Of a stretch of 64,000 bases of DNA, positions 44,454 to 53,727 are shown in pieces. The DNA lies in NCBI RefSeq assembly GCF_900105115.1, contig NZ_FNRV01000001.1, positions 5,331,001 to 5,395,000 on the forward strand, given 5' to 3'. A program made the translations under genes and the position numbers. Under the pieces are notes generated by a model that was not told where the DNA came from, did no database searches, and was given only the letters and a program-made list of their open reading frames with translations. The stretch is from Pseudomonas mohnii. GTDB lineage: Bacteria > Pseudomonadota > Gammaproteobacteria > Pseudomonadales > Pseudomonadaceae. Numbering within the stretch: position 1 is the stretch's first letter; each line of letters opens with the position of its first letter.

Positions 44454-45649
44454 TGGCTGACCTGCGTGGACTCATGGCGGATGGTCGCAGCCGTCTGGCT
44501 GCGCGACGTTTTGTGGTTGCGCTTGAGGGCATTGGCCGTGGCCAGGGCGGTTCGCTTGGTCCAGATCAACAGGCCGCTGAGCACCATCATGCTCAGCAGC
44601 AGGCCGAAGAAAAACCAGATCAGCTTGATCCAGATCCCGCCAAAATCTCCGGTGTGCAGCGGCCGCATGGACTCGGTCACCCACTCCAGGCCCGAGCGGT
44701 CCGAGAGCAGGCTTGTGGCGGCGACGTCGCCGGTATAGGGGTTGATGTCCGCGGTCTGGTACATCAACGGATACCCGCTGCGACCGCCCACCGACAGATA
44801 GCTGTAGGCATTGTCGGGCAGGCTGACAAAACGCTCGTCGAGTCCGGGAATACGCGCCCTGGCCTGGCGGATCGCGGTCTCCAGGCTGATCATCGGTGCC
44901 GGCGAACCATCGGCGCTGAGCGGTACGTTTTCACGGGGTACCACGGCGGCGACCGGTTCGGTGGAGATCGAGATCTGGTTATCGAACAAGAACGCCTGGA
45001 TCAGGAACCAGGTACTGGTGACGGAAATCACCGCGATGAACCAGATCGACCAGATGCCGCTGAGGCGGTGGAAATCGCCCCAGAAAATTCGCGCCCCGTG
45101 ACGAATCCGCAGGGTCGGACGAAAAAAGCCTTTCCAGAAACGCTTGTACACCACCAGCCCGGTCACCAGGGACGCCAGCATCGGCAGGCTGAGGAACGAC
45201 ACCAGGTACCAGCCCCAACTGTAGCCATGGGTGAACGGCACCAGCCACCAACCATGCAGCGCTCGGATAAAGGCCTTGAAGTCAAAGGGCGGGGCCGTGC
45301 CTTGAATGGCGCCGGTGTACGGATTGACGTAGACCGTCGCCGAACGCCCGTCGGGGTAGCTGACTTCCACGTCCAGGGCAAAGTGCGACTCGTCGGGCCG
45401 GCTGATGCTTTCGATCAGTGTGTCGGGCTCGGCCTTCTTGATGGCGGCGACAATCTGGTCGTAGTTGAGCCGTGGTGCATCGTCCGAGGGCTGGCTGGCG
45501 CGCATGGGCGGGTTGGCCAGCCAGATGATTTCCTGACTGACCACCGCCAGGGTACCGGTCACACAGACGATCAGGACAAAAAACCAGATCGGCAGCGCCA
45601 GCCAGCTGTGGACCAGAAACCAGATTTTGGAACGGGATTTCTTCGACAT
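44450..45649 (-). CDS. PepSY-domain inner-membrane protein
   Basis: This is a 399-residue protein with four transmembrane helices. The first is SWLALPIWFFVLIVCVTGTL; others follow FTHGYSWGWYLVSFLSLPML and GIWSIWFIAVISVTSTWFLI; the last is IKLIWFFFGLLLSMMVLSGL. It has PepSY-like repeats in the periplasmic loops (AVVSQEIIWLANPP, AVTVYVNPYTGA-type YVNPYTGAIQG and DINPYTGDVAAT). Such proteins occur beside siderophore receptors and are thought to act as iron-reductase-like membrane components. No TonB receptor is in the window. The ATG at 45649 is chosen; TTG two codons earlier is possible. Confidence 0.86.
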   Translation of the reverse strand: MSKKSRSKIWFLVHSWLALPIWFFVLIVCVTGTLAVVSQEIIWLANPPMRASQPSDDAPRLNYDQIVAAIKKAEPDTLIESISRPDESHFALDVEVSYPDGRSATVYVNPYTGAIQGTAPPFDFKAFIRALHGWWLVPFTHGYSWGWYLVSFLSLPMLASLVTGLVVYKRFWKGFFRPTLRIRHGARIFWGDFHRLSGIWSIWFIAVISVTSTWFLIQAFLFDNQISISTEPVAAVVPRENVPLSADGSPAPMISLETAIRQARARIPGLDERFVSLPDNAYSYLSVGGRSGYPLMYQTADINPYTGDVAATSLLSDRSGLEWVTESMRPLHTGDFGGIWIKLIWFFFGLLLSMMVLSGLLIWTKRTALATANALKRNHKTSRSQTAATIRHESTQVSQ

Positions 45650-45870
45650 GATCAAGGGTCTTGGTTCGATGAGAAGGCCTCTGCCACGGGCTTCGCAGCG
45701 ATGAGGTCGATCCGGGTCCGGACGCGGCTTTTACCGGCGCGACAGGACTGCATCTAGATAAGACGGATGAGCATGGGAAATCCCGAAGAGGGATATGAAA
45801 GAAAATGTTTCGTATTTCGAGGGGCGTTTCTTTCGGGAGACTTGTTGCCCCCACGCCACACATGAAATCA

Positions 45871-46329
45871 CTAACCCTGCTGAAACATCTCCTTCGCCCG
45901 CTGTTCGATCTGTTCCTGGGTCAGATCTTCCTTGCGCGAGGCCAAAAACCACAGATGGCCATAGGGGTCTTTCAACGTCCCTGAACGGTCGCCATAAAAC
46001 TGATCCTTGACCTGCGACACCACAATGCCGCCAGCCGCGATGGCCTGCTGATACGACTTGTCCACATCGGTCACATACAAATGCAGTCCCACGGACGGCG
46101 ACTGGTCCGGATTGCTCAACGGGCCTTGATCGCACGGTGTACCGAGCATGATCGGGCAGTCGCCGATGCGCAATTCGGCATGACCGATGCCGCCGTCGGG
46201 CATGGACAGGCGCATGACCTCAATGGCGCCGAAGGCTTTCTTGTAAAAATCGATGGCTTCGGCCGCTTTTTTGATGCCCAGGTACGGGGTGATGCTGTGA
46301 TAGCCCTCTGGAATGGGTTTGACGCTCAT
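45871..46329 (-). CDS. VOC-family (glyoxalase/PhnB-like) protein
   Basis: This is a 152-residue protein of two VOC beta-alpha-beta-beta-beta modules. YHSITPYLGIKKAAEAIDFY and GLHLYVTDVDKSYQQAIAAG mark the repeats; GTLKDPYGHLWFLASR is a PhnB/YcgB-type signature with a candidate metal histidine. It may bind a divalent metal, but its substrate is unknown. The ATG at 46329 has GGAGAACGATC. It is monocistronic and divergent from the sulfur locus. Confidence 0.85.
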   Translation of the reverse strand: MSVKPIPEGYHSITPYLGIKKAAEAIDFYKKAFGAIEVMRLSMPDGGIGHAELRIGDCPIMLGTPCDQGPLSNPDQSPSVGLHLYVTDVDKSYQQAIAAGGIVVSQVKDQFYGDRSGTLKDPYGHLWFLASRKEDLTQEQIEQRAKEMFQQG

Positions 46330-46641
46330 GATCGTTCTCCCTGATTTGTTGTAGATGGAAGATCTCGTTTCGCTGCTGTTCGGCAGGACTCCCAGTGTAG
46401 GTCCTGACGAAAAAGGCGATGTCTTGTGTTTGATCTTCAGCACTCGCCAAGTTCACAAAGAGATCACAGCGTTCGGCAGCAGCGCCACTGTCCGGCAATC
46501 AACAGTGAAGCAACAGATTGCCTTGACTTCGGCATTGTCGAACCCGCCAGAACCCGTTGAAGTGCCCGAAAACACGGGCTCTTGCAGTCAGGCACAGAAG
46601 CTGCAATGACCTTCGGTAAACACTGGTATCGAGAGTCTTGT
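46330..46641. other. 312-base region upstream of the sfnB-like gene
   Basis: The region holds a sigma-54-like promoter near its right end (listed separately). It also has the repeat CAACAG at 46500 and 46511 and an imperfect hairpin GCCCG/CGGGC at 46564-46579. No credible gene is present. The repeats are candidate activator sites. Confidence 0.45.
46591..46605 (+). promoter_or_regulatory. Candidate sigma-54 promoter of the sfnB-like gene
   Basis: GGCACAGAAGCTGCA has the -24 GGCAC and -12 TGC elements with the required GG-N10-GC spacing, and lies 36 bases before the ATG. The SfnR-type enhancer-binding protein encoded at 49546-50649 would be the natural activator. Confidence 0.5.
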
Positions 46642-47856
46642 ATGTCTGAATCTGCCGTTTATCCGATCAACCCGCCGGCCGCCCACCGGATCGCCAGCGA
46701 AGCCGAAGCCCTGCGCGTGGCCGAGCATGTCGCCGCGATTCTGCTGGAGCAGGACGCCGAACGTGATCGCACCCGCCAGGTGCCCGCCGATATCGTCGAT
46801 CTGTTCTCCAACAGCGGCCTGTGGGGCATTACGGTGCCCAAGGAATTTGGCGGAGCGCAGGTGTCCTCCGCGGTGCTGGCGCAGGTGATCGCGATCATCT
46901 CGGCGGCCGATCCATCCCTGGGGCAGATTCCGCAAAACCACTACTGCCTGCTGGAAGACATTCGTCTGCAAGGCACCCCGGAGCAGCAGGCGCATTTCTT
47001 TGAGTTGGCACTGCAGGGGCATCGGTTCGCCAACGCCTTGTCGGAAACCGGCGGCAAGAATGTGCAGGACATTCAGGCGACCATCCGCCGTTACGGCGAC
47101 GGCCATGTGATCAACGGGCGCAAGGGTTATTGCACGGGGTCGTTGTATGCGCACTGGCTCGCGGTGCTGGCGCTGGATGAAGAGCAGAATGGCCAGTTGG
47201 CGTTTGTCCAACGAGGTACTAAAGGGCTGGTGATCGTCGACGACTGGGACAGCATCGGCCAGCGCACCACCTCCAGCGGCACCGTGCTGGCCGAAGATCT
47301 GCACGTCTCGGCGTTCAACCTGTTCCCGACTTATCGTTCTTATGAAAGCCCGACCCTGGCCGGCCCGTTCGCCCAGTTGACCACTGCCGCCATTGATGCC
47401 GGCATTGCCCGCGCCGCCCTGCGCGACACCATAGCTTTTGTCCGGCAATTCGCCCGACCATGGATCGACGCGGGTGTGGAAAGGGCCAGCGAAGACCCGC
47501 TGACCATCATTCAGGTCGGTGGCCTGGACATTCGCCTGGAAGCCGCCGAAGCCTTGCTGGAAAGGGCAGGACGGGCACTGGACGCGGCGCGCCCGGCACC
47601 GGATGAGGACAACGTGGCCTTGGCGTCCCTGGCTGTGGCCAGAGCCAAGGTGCTGACCACCGAGATCGCCATTGAAGCGAGTAACAAGCTGTTTGAACTG
47701 GGCGGTACTCGTTCGACCCTGAAGAAACACAATTTCGACCGCCATTGGCGTAACGCGCGGGTGCATACCTTGCACGATCCGGTGCGCTGGAAATACCACG
47801 TGGTCGGCAACTGGCTGCTCAACGGCGTGAAACCGCCGCGTCATGACTGGTCGTGA
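46642..47856 (+). CDS. sfnB: SfnB-family FMN-dependent sulfur-acquisition oxidoreductase
   Basis: This is a 404-residue flavoprotein of the acyl-CoA dehydrogenase fold. The SfnB/DszC-type signature regions are visible: TVPKEFGGAQVSSAVLAQVI, QNHYCLLEDIRLQGTPEQQ, ALSETGGKNVQDIQATI and a C-terminal NFDRHWRNARVHTLHDPVRW. These two-component FMN monooxygenases use reduced FMN to release sulfur from organosulfur compounds. The ATG at 46642 has GAGAG upstream. The next gene is a MetI-like permease two bases on, so all three genes here may be co-transcribed. The acyl-CoA dehydrogenase label alone would be misleading. Confidence 0.85.
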   Translation: MSESAVYPINPPAAHRIASEAEALRVAEHVAAILLEQDAERDRTRQVPADIVDLFSNSGLWGITVPKEFGGAQVSSAVLAQVIAIISAADPSLGQIPQNHYCLLEDIRLQGTPEQQAHFFELALQGHRFANALSETGGKNVQDIQATIRRYGDGHVINGRKGYCTGSLYAHWLAVLALDEEQNGQLAFVQRGTKGLVIVDDWDSIGQRTTSSGTVLAEDLHVSAFNLFPTYRSYESPTLAGPFAQLTTAAIDAGIARAALRDTIAFVRQFARPWIDAGVERASEDPLTIIQVGGLDIRLEAAEALLERAGRALDAARPAPDEDNVALASLAVARAKVLTTEIAIEASNKLFELGGTRSTLKKHNFDRHWRNARVHTLHDPVRWKYHVVGNWLLNGVKPPRHDWS

Positions 47857-47858
47857 CC

Positions 47859-48524
47859 ATGGCTGAATTGTTCAAGAACATTTATTGGGCCGACATTGGC
47901 CAGGCCTGCCTCGACACCCTGAGCATGCTCGGTGCGGCCCTTGGTTTCACCGTGTTGCTGGGTCTGCCGCTGGGGGTACTGCTGTTCCTCACCGGCAAGC
48001 GCCAGTTGCATGAAGCTGTCGGGGTTTACCGGGTGCTGTCGGTGATCGTGAACATGCTGCGTTCGCTGCCGTTCATCATTTTGCTGATCGTGCTGATTCC
48101 CCTGACCACCTTACTGGTGGGCACGTCCCTGGGCGTGCCGGGGACCATTCCGCCGCTGGTGGTCGGTTGCACGCCATTCTTCGCGCGGCTGGTGGAAACC
48201 GCATTGCGCGAAGTCGATCGCGGTGTGGTGGAGGCGACCCAGGCCATGGGCGCCAACACTTGGCAAATCATCCGCTTCACTTTACTGCCCGAGGCGCGGG
48301 GAGGGCTGCTGGCGGCGGTGACGGTCACTGCCATCGTGCTGGTGGATTACACCGCGATGGCCGGGGTGATCGGCGGCGGTGGTCTGGGTGACCTGGCGAT
48401 CCGCTATGGCTACCAGCGGTTCCAGACCGACGTGATGGTGGTCACCGTGGTGCTGCTGTTGATCCTGGTCCAGGCCCTGCAAATGAGCGGCGACCGACTG
48501 GTGGCGCGCTACAGCCACCGATAA
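47859..48524 (+). CDS. metI: MetI-like ABC transporter permease
   Basis: This is a 221-residue inner-membrane permease. Five hydrophobic helices are seen; the EAA-loop region reads EVDRGVVEATQAMGANTWQI with FTLLPEARGGLLA. The ABC-permease family matches MetI (methionine/sulfur-compound importer). It lies two bases after the sfnB-like gene and 74 bases before a MetQ-like binding protein, but no MetN ATPase is in the window. The ATG at 47859 is used; a GTG six bases earlier overlaps the previous stop. Confidence 0.85.
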   Translation: MAELFKNIYWADIGQACLDTLSMLGAALGFTVLLGLPLGVLLFLTGKRQLHEAVGVYRVLSVIVNMLRSLPFIILLIVLIPLTTLLVGTSLGVPGTIPPLVVGCTPFFARLVETALREVDRGVVEATQAMGANTWQIIRFTLLPEARGGLLAAVTVTAIVLVDYTAMAGVIGGGGLGDLAIRYGYQRFQTDVMVVTVVLLLILVQALQMSGDRLVARYSHR

Positions 48525-48598
48525 ACATTCTGTTCAAAACCAAAAAACGGCCCCACGTCCGCCCCACGACGGCCACTCAATCTGCCTAGGAGCACAAC

Positions 48599-49369
48599 AT
48601 GAAAAAGACCCTGGCCGTTCTGGCTGCCCTGATTTCACTGAGCGTTCACGCCAACGAAAAACTCACCGTCGGCGCCACGCCGGTGCCGCACGCGGAAATC
48701 CTCGAATTCGTCAAACCGACCCTGGCCAAGGAAGGCGTGGACCTGGACATCAAGGTCTTCACCGATTTCATCCAGCCCAACCAGCAGCTGGCGCTGAAGA
48801 ACCTCGACGCCAACTACTACCAGTACCGGCCGTTTCTCGATGACTACAACAAGACCCGCCACACCGACCTGGTGCCGGTGGTCGGTGTGCACATCGAGCC
48901 GTTCGGGGCCTATTCGACCAAGATCAAAAATATTTCCGAGCTCAAGGACGGCGCCACCGTGTCGATCCCCAACGACCCGGTGAACACCGGTCGCGCCCTG
49001 GTGCTGCTGCACGAAGCGGGGCTGATCAAGCTCAAGGACCCGAGCAACACCCTGGCGACGCAACGGGACATCGCCGAAAACCCCAAGCACCTGAAAATCC
49101 GTGAGCTGGAAGGTGCGCTGCTGGCGCGTTCGGTGAGTCAGGTGGACCTGGCGTTCGTCTTCGCCAACTACGCGCTGGAAGCGGGGATCGACACCAACAG
49201 TGCGTTGATCGTCGAGAAGGGCAAGAGCCTGTACGTCGAATTCCTGGTGGCGCGACCAGACAACATCAACGACCCAGGCGTGCAGAAACTGGCCAAGGCG
49301 TTGAACTCCGATGAGGTTCGGCAGTTCATTTTGACGCGCTACAAGGGGCAGATTGCGCCGGGGTTCTGA
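48599..49369 (+). CDS. metQ: MetQ/NlpA-family periplasmic binding protein
   Basis: This is a 256-residue exported binding protein. The signal peptide MKKTLAVLAALISLSVHA is followed by the mature NEKLTVGATPVPHAEILEFV. Family regions LKNLDANYYQYRPFLDDYN, TVSIPNDPVNTGRALVLL and DLAFVFANYALEAGID are intact. It has no lipobox cysteine at the cleavage site, so it is soluble periplasmic. It probably supplies sulfur compounds to the MetI-like permease; substrate unknown. GGAGCACAAC precedes the ATG. Confidence 0.87.
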   Translation: MKKTLAVLAALISLSVHANEKLTVGATPVPHAEILEFVKPTLAKEGVDLDIKVFTDFIQPNQQLALKNLDANYYQYRPFLDDYNKTRHTDLVPVVGVHIEPFGAYSTKIKNISELKDGATVSIPNDPVNTGRALVLLHEAGLIKLKDPSNTLATQRDIAENPKHLKIRELEGALLARSVSQVDLAFVFANYALEAGIDTNSALIVEKGKSLYVEFLVARPDNINDPGVQKLAKALNSDEVRQFILTRYKGQIAPGF

Positions 49370-49391
49370 TTCTCTATTGAGGGCAAGGACG

Positions 49392-49488
49392 CCATCGCGG
49401 GCAAGTCGCGCTCCCACAGCTTTTTGGGTCGTTTACGAAATGTGCAAACGACCCAAAAAGCTGTGGGAGCGTGGCTTGCCCGCGATGG
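49392..49488. repeat. Long near-perfect inverted repeat (REP-type)
   Basis: A 43-base arm (49392-49434) pairs with 49446-49488 at 41 of 43 positions around an 11-base loop. The arms end in REP-like sequences (GCGGGCAAG / CTTGCCCGC). It lies between the converging metQ-like and sfnR genes. It should form a very stable hairpin and end both transcripts. Confidence 0.9.
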
Positions 49489-49545
49489 CCGAGCCGCTAT
49501 TTCAGGTCTGTCCCAGATGCCAATAGCCACGTTCCCGAGCGACTG

Positions 49546-50649
49546 CTAAATGGACAACTGCATCAAGCGCTCGCCCTGCACATTTTCCGTCGGTCGTCGC
49601 TTGTTCACCGCCAGTTCGCCGATCTTGATCAGGCGCGTGCGGGTCACGTTGCGGCTCAGGCCCAGCAGCGCGGCGGTGTGCACCTGGTTGTAGTGGCTGA
49701 AGCGATAGGCCGCCCGCAGCAAGGCGTCCTCGACTTTTTCGTGCAGCGCACCGGCCTGTTCCTCGAACAGCTTTTGAAACGCCCGGTCGAGCAGGGCTTC
49801 GGCGCAATCGTCGACCTGGGTGTGGTGATCGTCCTGGCGTTCGATACGCATGTTGGACAGGCGCAGGTCATCACGTTCGATGATGCCGTTGCGGCAAATC
49901 AGCAGGGTGTGGTGAATGACGTTTTCCAGCTCACGGATGTTGCCCGGCCAACTGTAGCTGCGCAGTTTCAGTTCGGCTTCTTTGCTGATGGTGATGCTGC
50001 CGTAACCGAGACGCTGACTGTAGGCGTCGATGAAGTGACGGGTCAGGGGCAGGATATCGCCGGGGCGATCACGCAGCGGGCTCAGCTCCAGGCTGACCAC
50101 GTCCAGCCGGTAGTACAGATCCTCGCGGAAATGGCCGGCGTTGATGGCTTTCTCCAGTTGCACGTTGGTCGCTGCCAGCACCCGCACGTCAATGGGAATG
50201 CTCTTGCGCGAACCCAGGCGCACCACTTCACGTTCCTGAAGCACCCGCAATAACTTGACCTGAATGGCCATCGGCAAATCACCGATTTCATCGAGGAACA
50301 GGGTGCCGCCGTCCGCCTCCTCGAACCAGCCGGCCTTGGCGCTGAGGGCGCCGGTGAAAGCGCCTTTTTCATGGCCGAACAGCTCGGCCTCGACCAGTGA
50401 TTCAGAGAACGCACCACAGTTCACGGCCACAAACGGCCGGTTGCGCCGGGCACTGAGGTTGTGGATATGGCGCGCCACCAGCTCTTTGCCGGTGCCGGTT
50501 TCGCCAATGATCAACACACTGGCTTCGCTCGGGGCGACTTGTTGCAAGTGGGCGAGCAAGGCCTGGGATTTCGGGTCTTCGAACACCTGGGCCGTGGCGC
50601 GGATCGACGTGGCCAGAGCGGGCGAGGGCGGTAAGGTCAGCAATTGCAT
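49546..50649 (-). CDS. sfnR: Sigma-54-dependent transcriptional activator SfnR
   Basis: This is a 367-residue enhancer-binding protein with no N-terminal receiver domain. The AAA+ domain shows [17 protein letters not shown] (Walker A), [16 protein letters not shown] (GAFTGA loop) and [13 protein letters not shown] (Walker B); the C-terminal helix-turn-helix covers [20 protein letters not shown]. SfnR-type activators control sulfone/sulfonate use. It follows msuC by 24 bases on the same strand, so it belongs to the msuEDC-sfnR operon. GGAGCGTGCCCC precedes the ATG. Its targets probably include the sigma-54-like promoter at 46591. Confidence 0.88.
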   Translation of the reverse strand: MQLLTLPPSPALATSIRATAQVFEDPKSQALLAHLQQVAPSEASVLIIGETGTGKELVARHIHNLSARRNRPFVAVNCGAFSESLVEAELFGHEKGAFTGALSAKAGWFEEADGGTLFLDEIGDLPMAIQVKLLRVLQEREVVRLGSRKSIPIDVRVLAATNVQLEKAINAGHFREDLYYRLDVVSLELSPLRDRPGDILPLTRHFIDAYSQRLGYGSITISKEAELKLRSYSWPGNIRELENVIHHTLLICRNGIIERDDLRLSNMRIERQDDHHTQVDDCAEALLDRAFQKLFEEQAGALHEKVEDALLRAAYRFSHYNQVHTAALLGLSRNVTRTRLIKIGELAVNKRRPTENVQGERLMQLSI

Positions 50650-50673
50650 GGGGCACGCTCCTTGGTTGGGAAG

Positions 50674-51861
50674 CTATGAATAGAAAGTCGGAATCGGCAG
50701 GGCCTGGTTCAGCGCCCAGTCACCCAGTTCATGGAGTTTGTAATCCACCGGGTCGTGCAGGGTTTGCGTGCGCAGGTTGCGCCAGTGGCGGTCCAGGCGC
50801 AGCGAGGCGTGTGTCGAGCGTGCGCCGGTGACTTCGAACAAGCGGCTGCACAGTTCCAGGCCATTGCGCGTGGCGGCGACCTTGGCCGTGGCGATGGCGG
50901 TGGCCAGATGTCCGCGCTCTTCGGCGCTCAGGTTCGGGCCTTTCGCCCAAGCCTTGTCGAGCAAATCAGCCGCGCGCTCCACCAACAGTCGGACCCCTTC
51001 GAGGGCCACCCAGAATTCACCGTAGTGGCCGAGTACATAAGGGTCCTGACTCACCTCCCGGGCACTGGATTTGTGCCATGGCCGAGTCTCGGTCAGTGTG
51101 TATTGGCGCGCTTCTTCGAAGGCGCCTTCGGCAATGCCGAGGAACATATGGGTGAACGTCAGCTGGGCAATCAGTGGGCGCAGGCAAGCGAACGGCGTGC
51201 TCAACGGACCTGGATCGAGCAGCAGTTCTGATTCTTCGACCCGCACCCGTTCAAAGGTGGCGCTGCCGCTGTCGGTCTGGCGCTGGCCCATGTTGTTCCA
51301 GTCATTGTGCAAGGTGATGCCGCTGCGACCGCTGGGGATGGCGGCGATCAACAGTTTGCCGCCGGCACTTTCGTCCACCGCCGAAGCGATCAGCATCTCC
51401 GAATCGCTGGCGCCGGAGCAGAAGCTTTTCTTGCCGGAAAACTCGCGCCAGCCATCGAGCTTTTTCACCACGGTGCGGGTGTCCAGCGGGTTGAGGGCAT
51501 TGCCCCAGAACCAGTTCTTGCGCGCCGTTTGTTCAAACCATGGCTGCCATTGTTCGGGGCGGGCGAACAGGCGCACGGTGGCGAGCATCAGGTGATGGAA
51601 GCCGAACACATGGGCAATTGAACTGTCGACCTTGGCGAACTCACGCACGATGGTCAAGGTTTCGCTCCAGTTGGCGCCGAGGCCGCCGAACCGGGTGGGA
51701 ATGCTTAACGCGAGCAGCCCGCTGTGGCGCAGCGCATCACGCTCGGCCTTGGGTGTACCGCCGCGTTCGTCGCGCTCGACGGCGGTCAGGGCAAATTCGG
51801 CGGCCAATTGACGGGCGGTCTGCAATGGGGGGATCAGGGCGCTTTGCGGCTTGGCAGTCAC
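50674..51861 (-). CDS. msuC: MsuC-type FMNH2-dependent monooxygenase (acyl-CoA dehydrogenase fold)
   Basis: This is a 395-residue flavoprotein. Family features include [59 protein letters not shown] and the C-terminal [20 protein letters not shown]. In the msu pathway it oxidises methanesulfinate to methanesulfonate before MsuD. The GTG start at 51861 follows GGAAAACAGC. It lies downstream of msuD beyond a REP pair and upstream of sfnR by 24 bases. Confidence 0.85.
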   Translation of the reverse strand: MTAKPQSALIPPLQTARQLAAEFALTAVERDERGGTPKAERDALRHSGLLALSIPTRFGGLGANWSETLTIVREFAKVDSSIAHVFGFHHLMLATVRLFARPEQWQPWFEQTARKNWFWGNALNPLDTRTVVKKLDGWREFSGKKSFCSGASDSEMLIASAVDESAGGKLLIAAIPSGRSGITLHNDWNNMGQRQTDSGSATFERVRVEESELLLDPGPLSTPFACLRPLIAQLTFTHMFLGIAEGAFEEARQYTLTETRPWHKSSAREVSQDPYVLGHYGEFWVALEGVRLLVERAADLLDKAWAKGPNLSAEERGHLATAIATAKVAATRNGLELCSRLFEVTGARSTHASLRLDRHWRNLRTQTLHDPVDYKLHELGDWALNQALPIPTFYS

Positions 51862-51891
51862 GCTGTTTTCCTTTTAAAAAGACGCAGATCC

Positions 51892-51996
51892 CCTGTAGGC
51901 GCGAGCCTGCTCGTGATGGAGGACAACGATTACACGGGATGTCTGAATGACAGCGTCATCGTTGACGACCAGCGCGAGCAGGCTCGCTCCTGCAGG
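51892..51996. repeat. REP pair between msuD and msuC
   Basis: CCTGTAGGCGCGAGCCTGCTCG (51892-51913) and GCGAGCAGGCTCGCTCCTGCAGG (51974-51996) are inverted REP-type copies. Between them CAACGAT and ATCGTTG also pair. The element lies inside the msu operon and may alter relative levels of MsuD and MsuC. Confidence 0.75.
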
Positions 51997-52007
51997 TAGT
52001 GCGTGGG

Positions 52008-53153
52008 TCAGGCCTTGGTTTTGGTCGGCAGCACATCATTGGCGATCATTTCGCCAAACGGCCCGGTGAGATTGGTGACGCCACGCCCGGCGAGACTCGC
52101 GTACGGCTCGGGCAGCAGCGGGAAGACCAGTTCGGCAAAGCGATACGCTTCTTCGAGATGCGGGTAGCCAGAGAAGATGAAACTCTCGATCCCCAGGTCC
52201 GCGTACTCCTTGATGCGCGCGGCGACCTGCTGTGGGTCGCCGACCAGCGCCGTCCCGGCACCGCCACGCACCAGGCCGACACCGGCCCACAGATTGGGCG
52301 AGATCTCCAGGTTGTCGCGCCGCCCGTCATGCAGCGCGGCCATGCGCCGTTGGCCCTCGGAGTCGAAGCGCGAGAACGACTTCTGTGCGGCGGCAATGGT
52401 TTCGTCGCTGATGTGTTCGATCAGTTTGTCTGCGGCTTTCCACGCTTCTTCAGCGGTTTCGCGGACGATCACATGCAAACGAATCCCGAACTTCACGGTG
52501 CGCCCGTGACGGGCGGCACGTTCACGGACATCGGCGAGTTTCTGCGCCACGGCGGCCGGTGGTTCGCCCCAGGTCAGGTAGACATCGACCTGCTCGGCGG
52601 CCAGGTCGTGTGCGGCATCGGACGAGCCGCCGAAGTACAGCGGCGGATAAGGTTTCTGCACCGGTGGATACAGCGCCTTGGCGTTCTGGACCCGCAGGTG
52701 TTTGCCTTCGAAGTCCACCGATTCGCCTTGCAATACCCGGCGCCAGATTTTCAGGAACTCGTCGGTGACTTCATAGCGTTCGCTGTGATCGAGGAAGCTG
52801 CCGTCGCCACGGTTTTCGTCGGGATCGCCGCCGGTCACGACGTTGATCAGCAAGCGGCCACCGGATAGCCGATCCAGGGTGGCGGCCATGCGCGCCGACA
52901 CGGTGGGCGAGATAATGCCCGGGCGGATCGCCACCAGATAACGCAGGCGCTCGGTGAGCGGCACCAGGGCTGAAGCGATCACCCACGAGTCTTCGCAGGA
53001 ACGCCCGGTGGGAATCAATACACCGTGATAGCCGAGGCTGTCCGCGGCCTGTGCCACTTGTTTCAGGTAGTTGAGGGTGACCGGGCGTGCGCCCTGAGTG
53101 GTGCCCAGGTAATGGCCGTCGCCGTGGGTCGGCAGAAACCAGAAAACATCCAT
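52008..53153 (-). CDS. msuD: Methanesulfonate monooxygenase
   Basis: This is a 381-residue FMNH2-dependent monooxygenase of the luciferase-like SsuD/MsuD family, splitting methanesulfonate to sulfite and formaldehyde. It begins [17 protein letters not shown] and contains [35 protein letters not shown] and [20 protein letters not shown]. The residues for FMN and sulfonate binding in the family appear present. SsuD (alkanesulfonates) is the closest alternative; neighbours msuE, msuC and sfnR favour MsuD. GGAATTCGTC precedes the ATG. Confidence 0.87.
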   Translation of the reverse strand: MDVFWFLPTHGDGHYLGTTQGARPVTLNYLKQVAQAADSLGYHGVLIPTGRSCEDSWVIASALVPLTERLRYLVAIRPGIISPTVSARMAATLDRLSGGRLLINVVTGGDPDENRGDGSFLDHSERYEVTDEFLKIWRRVLQGESVDFEGKHLRVQNAKALYPPVQKPYPPLYFGGSSDAAHDLAAEQVDVYLTWGEPPAAVAQKLADVRERAARHGRTVKFGIRLHVIVRETAEEAWKAADKLIEHISDETIAAAQKSFSRFDSEGQRRMAALHDGRRDNLEISPNLWAGVGLVRGGAGTALVGDPQQVAARIKEYADLGIESFIFSGYPHLEEAYRFAELVFPLLPEPYASLAGRGVTNLTGPFGEMIANDVLPTKTKA

Positions 53154-53163
53154 GACGAATTCC

Positions 53164-53727
53164 TTAAGCGATTTTCAGCAGATTGTTGGGGTGCACGCCG
53201 AACAACGGCGCCGCGCGTTCTGCAGCCAATTGAATGCGGGCCCTGAGCAGTTCGCTGGTGATCTGGTAATTGGAGAAATCGGCTTCGGTGGCATAGACGC
53301 CAATCGGCAAGGTCAACGCCTGGAAAAAACTGAACAGGGGGCGCAGCTGATGATCGAGCACTAGCGCATGACGTTCGCTGCCACCGGTGGCGGCCAGCAG
53401 TACCGGGGTGTTGACCAGTGCATTCAGATCGATCAGGTCGAACAGGTGCTTGAGCAGGCCAGGGTAGGAACCGCGATAAACCGGCGCGGCGACAATCAGC
53501 AGATCGGCGTTTTCAATCGCTTGCAGTTCGGCTTCGACGTCCTCACTCAGTTCCTGGCGAGACAGCGCCGCGCCCAATGGCCGGGCGATGTCACCCAGTT
53601 CGATCAACTTGCTCTCGATCGGCAGTTGCTCGGCCAACTGCGCCAACAGCGCTTGGGTCAGCACCAGGGTGCGGGAGGGACGCCAGGTGCCGCCGGAGAC
53701 GGCAACGACTTTCAATGGACGCGACAT
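53164..53727 (-). CDS. msuE: NADH-dependent FMN reductase MsuE
   Basis: This is a 187-residue flavodoxin-fold reductase that supplies FMNH2 to MsuD and MsuC. It begins [20 protein letters not shown], with [20 protein letters not shown] and [20 protein letters not shown] as SsuE/MsuE family regions. GGAACTGATC precedes the ATG at 53727. It is the first gene of the leftward msuE-msuD-msuC-sfnR operon and lies 10 bases from msuD. Confidence 0.88.
   Translation of the reverse strand: MSRPLKVVAVSGGTWRPSRTLVLTQALLAQLAEQLPIESKLIELGDIARPLGAALSRQELSEDVEAELQAIENADLLIVAAPVYRGSYPGLLKHLFDLIDLNALVNTPVLLAATGGSERHALVLDHQLRPLFSFFQALTLPIGVYATEADFSNYQITSELLRARIQLAAERAAPLFGVHPNNLLKIA

Noticed and set aside
45650..45870. 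Fur box upstream of the PepSY gene
   Set aside because: Only a loose AT-rich stretch (near 45795-45820) is present. No GATAATGATAATCATTATC-like 19-mer was found.
46642..47856. Plain acyl-CoA dehydrogenase of fatty-acid oxidation
   Set aside because: Neighbouring sulfur genes and the SfnB/DszC-like terminal motif fit FMN-dependent desulfurisation better. The same applies to msuC.
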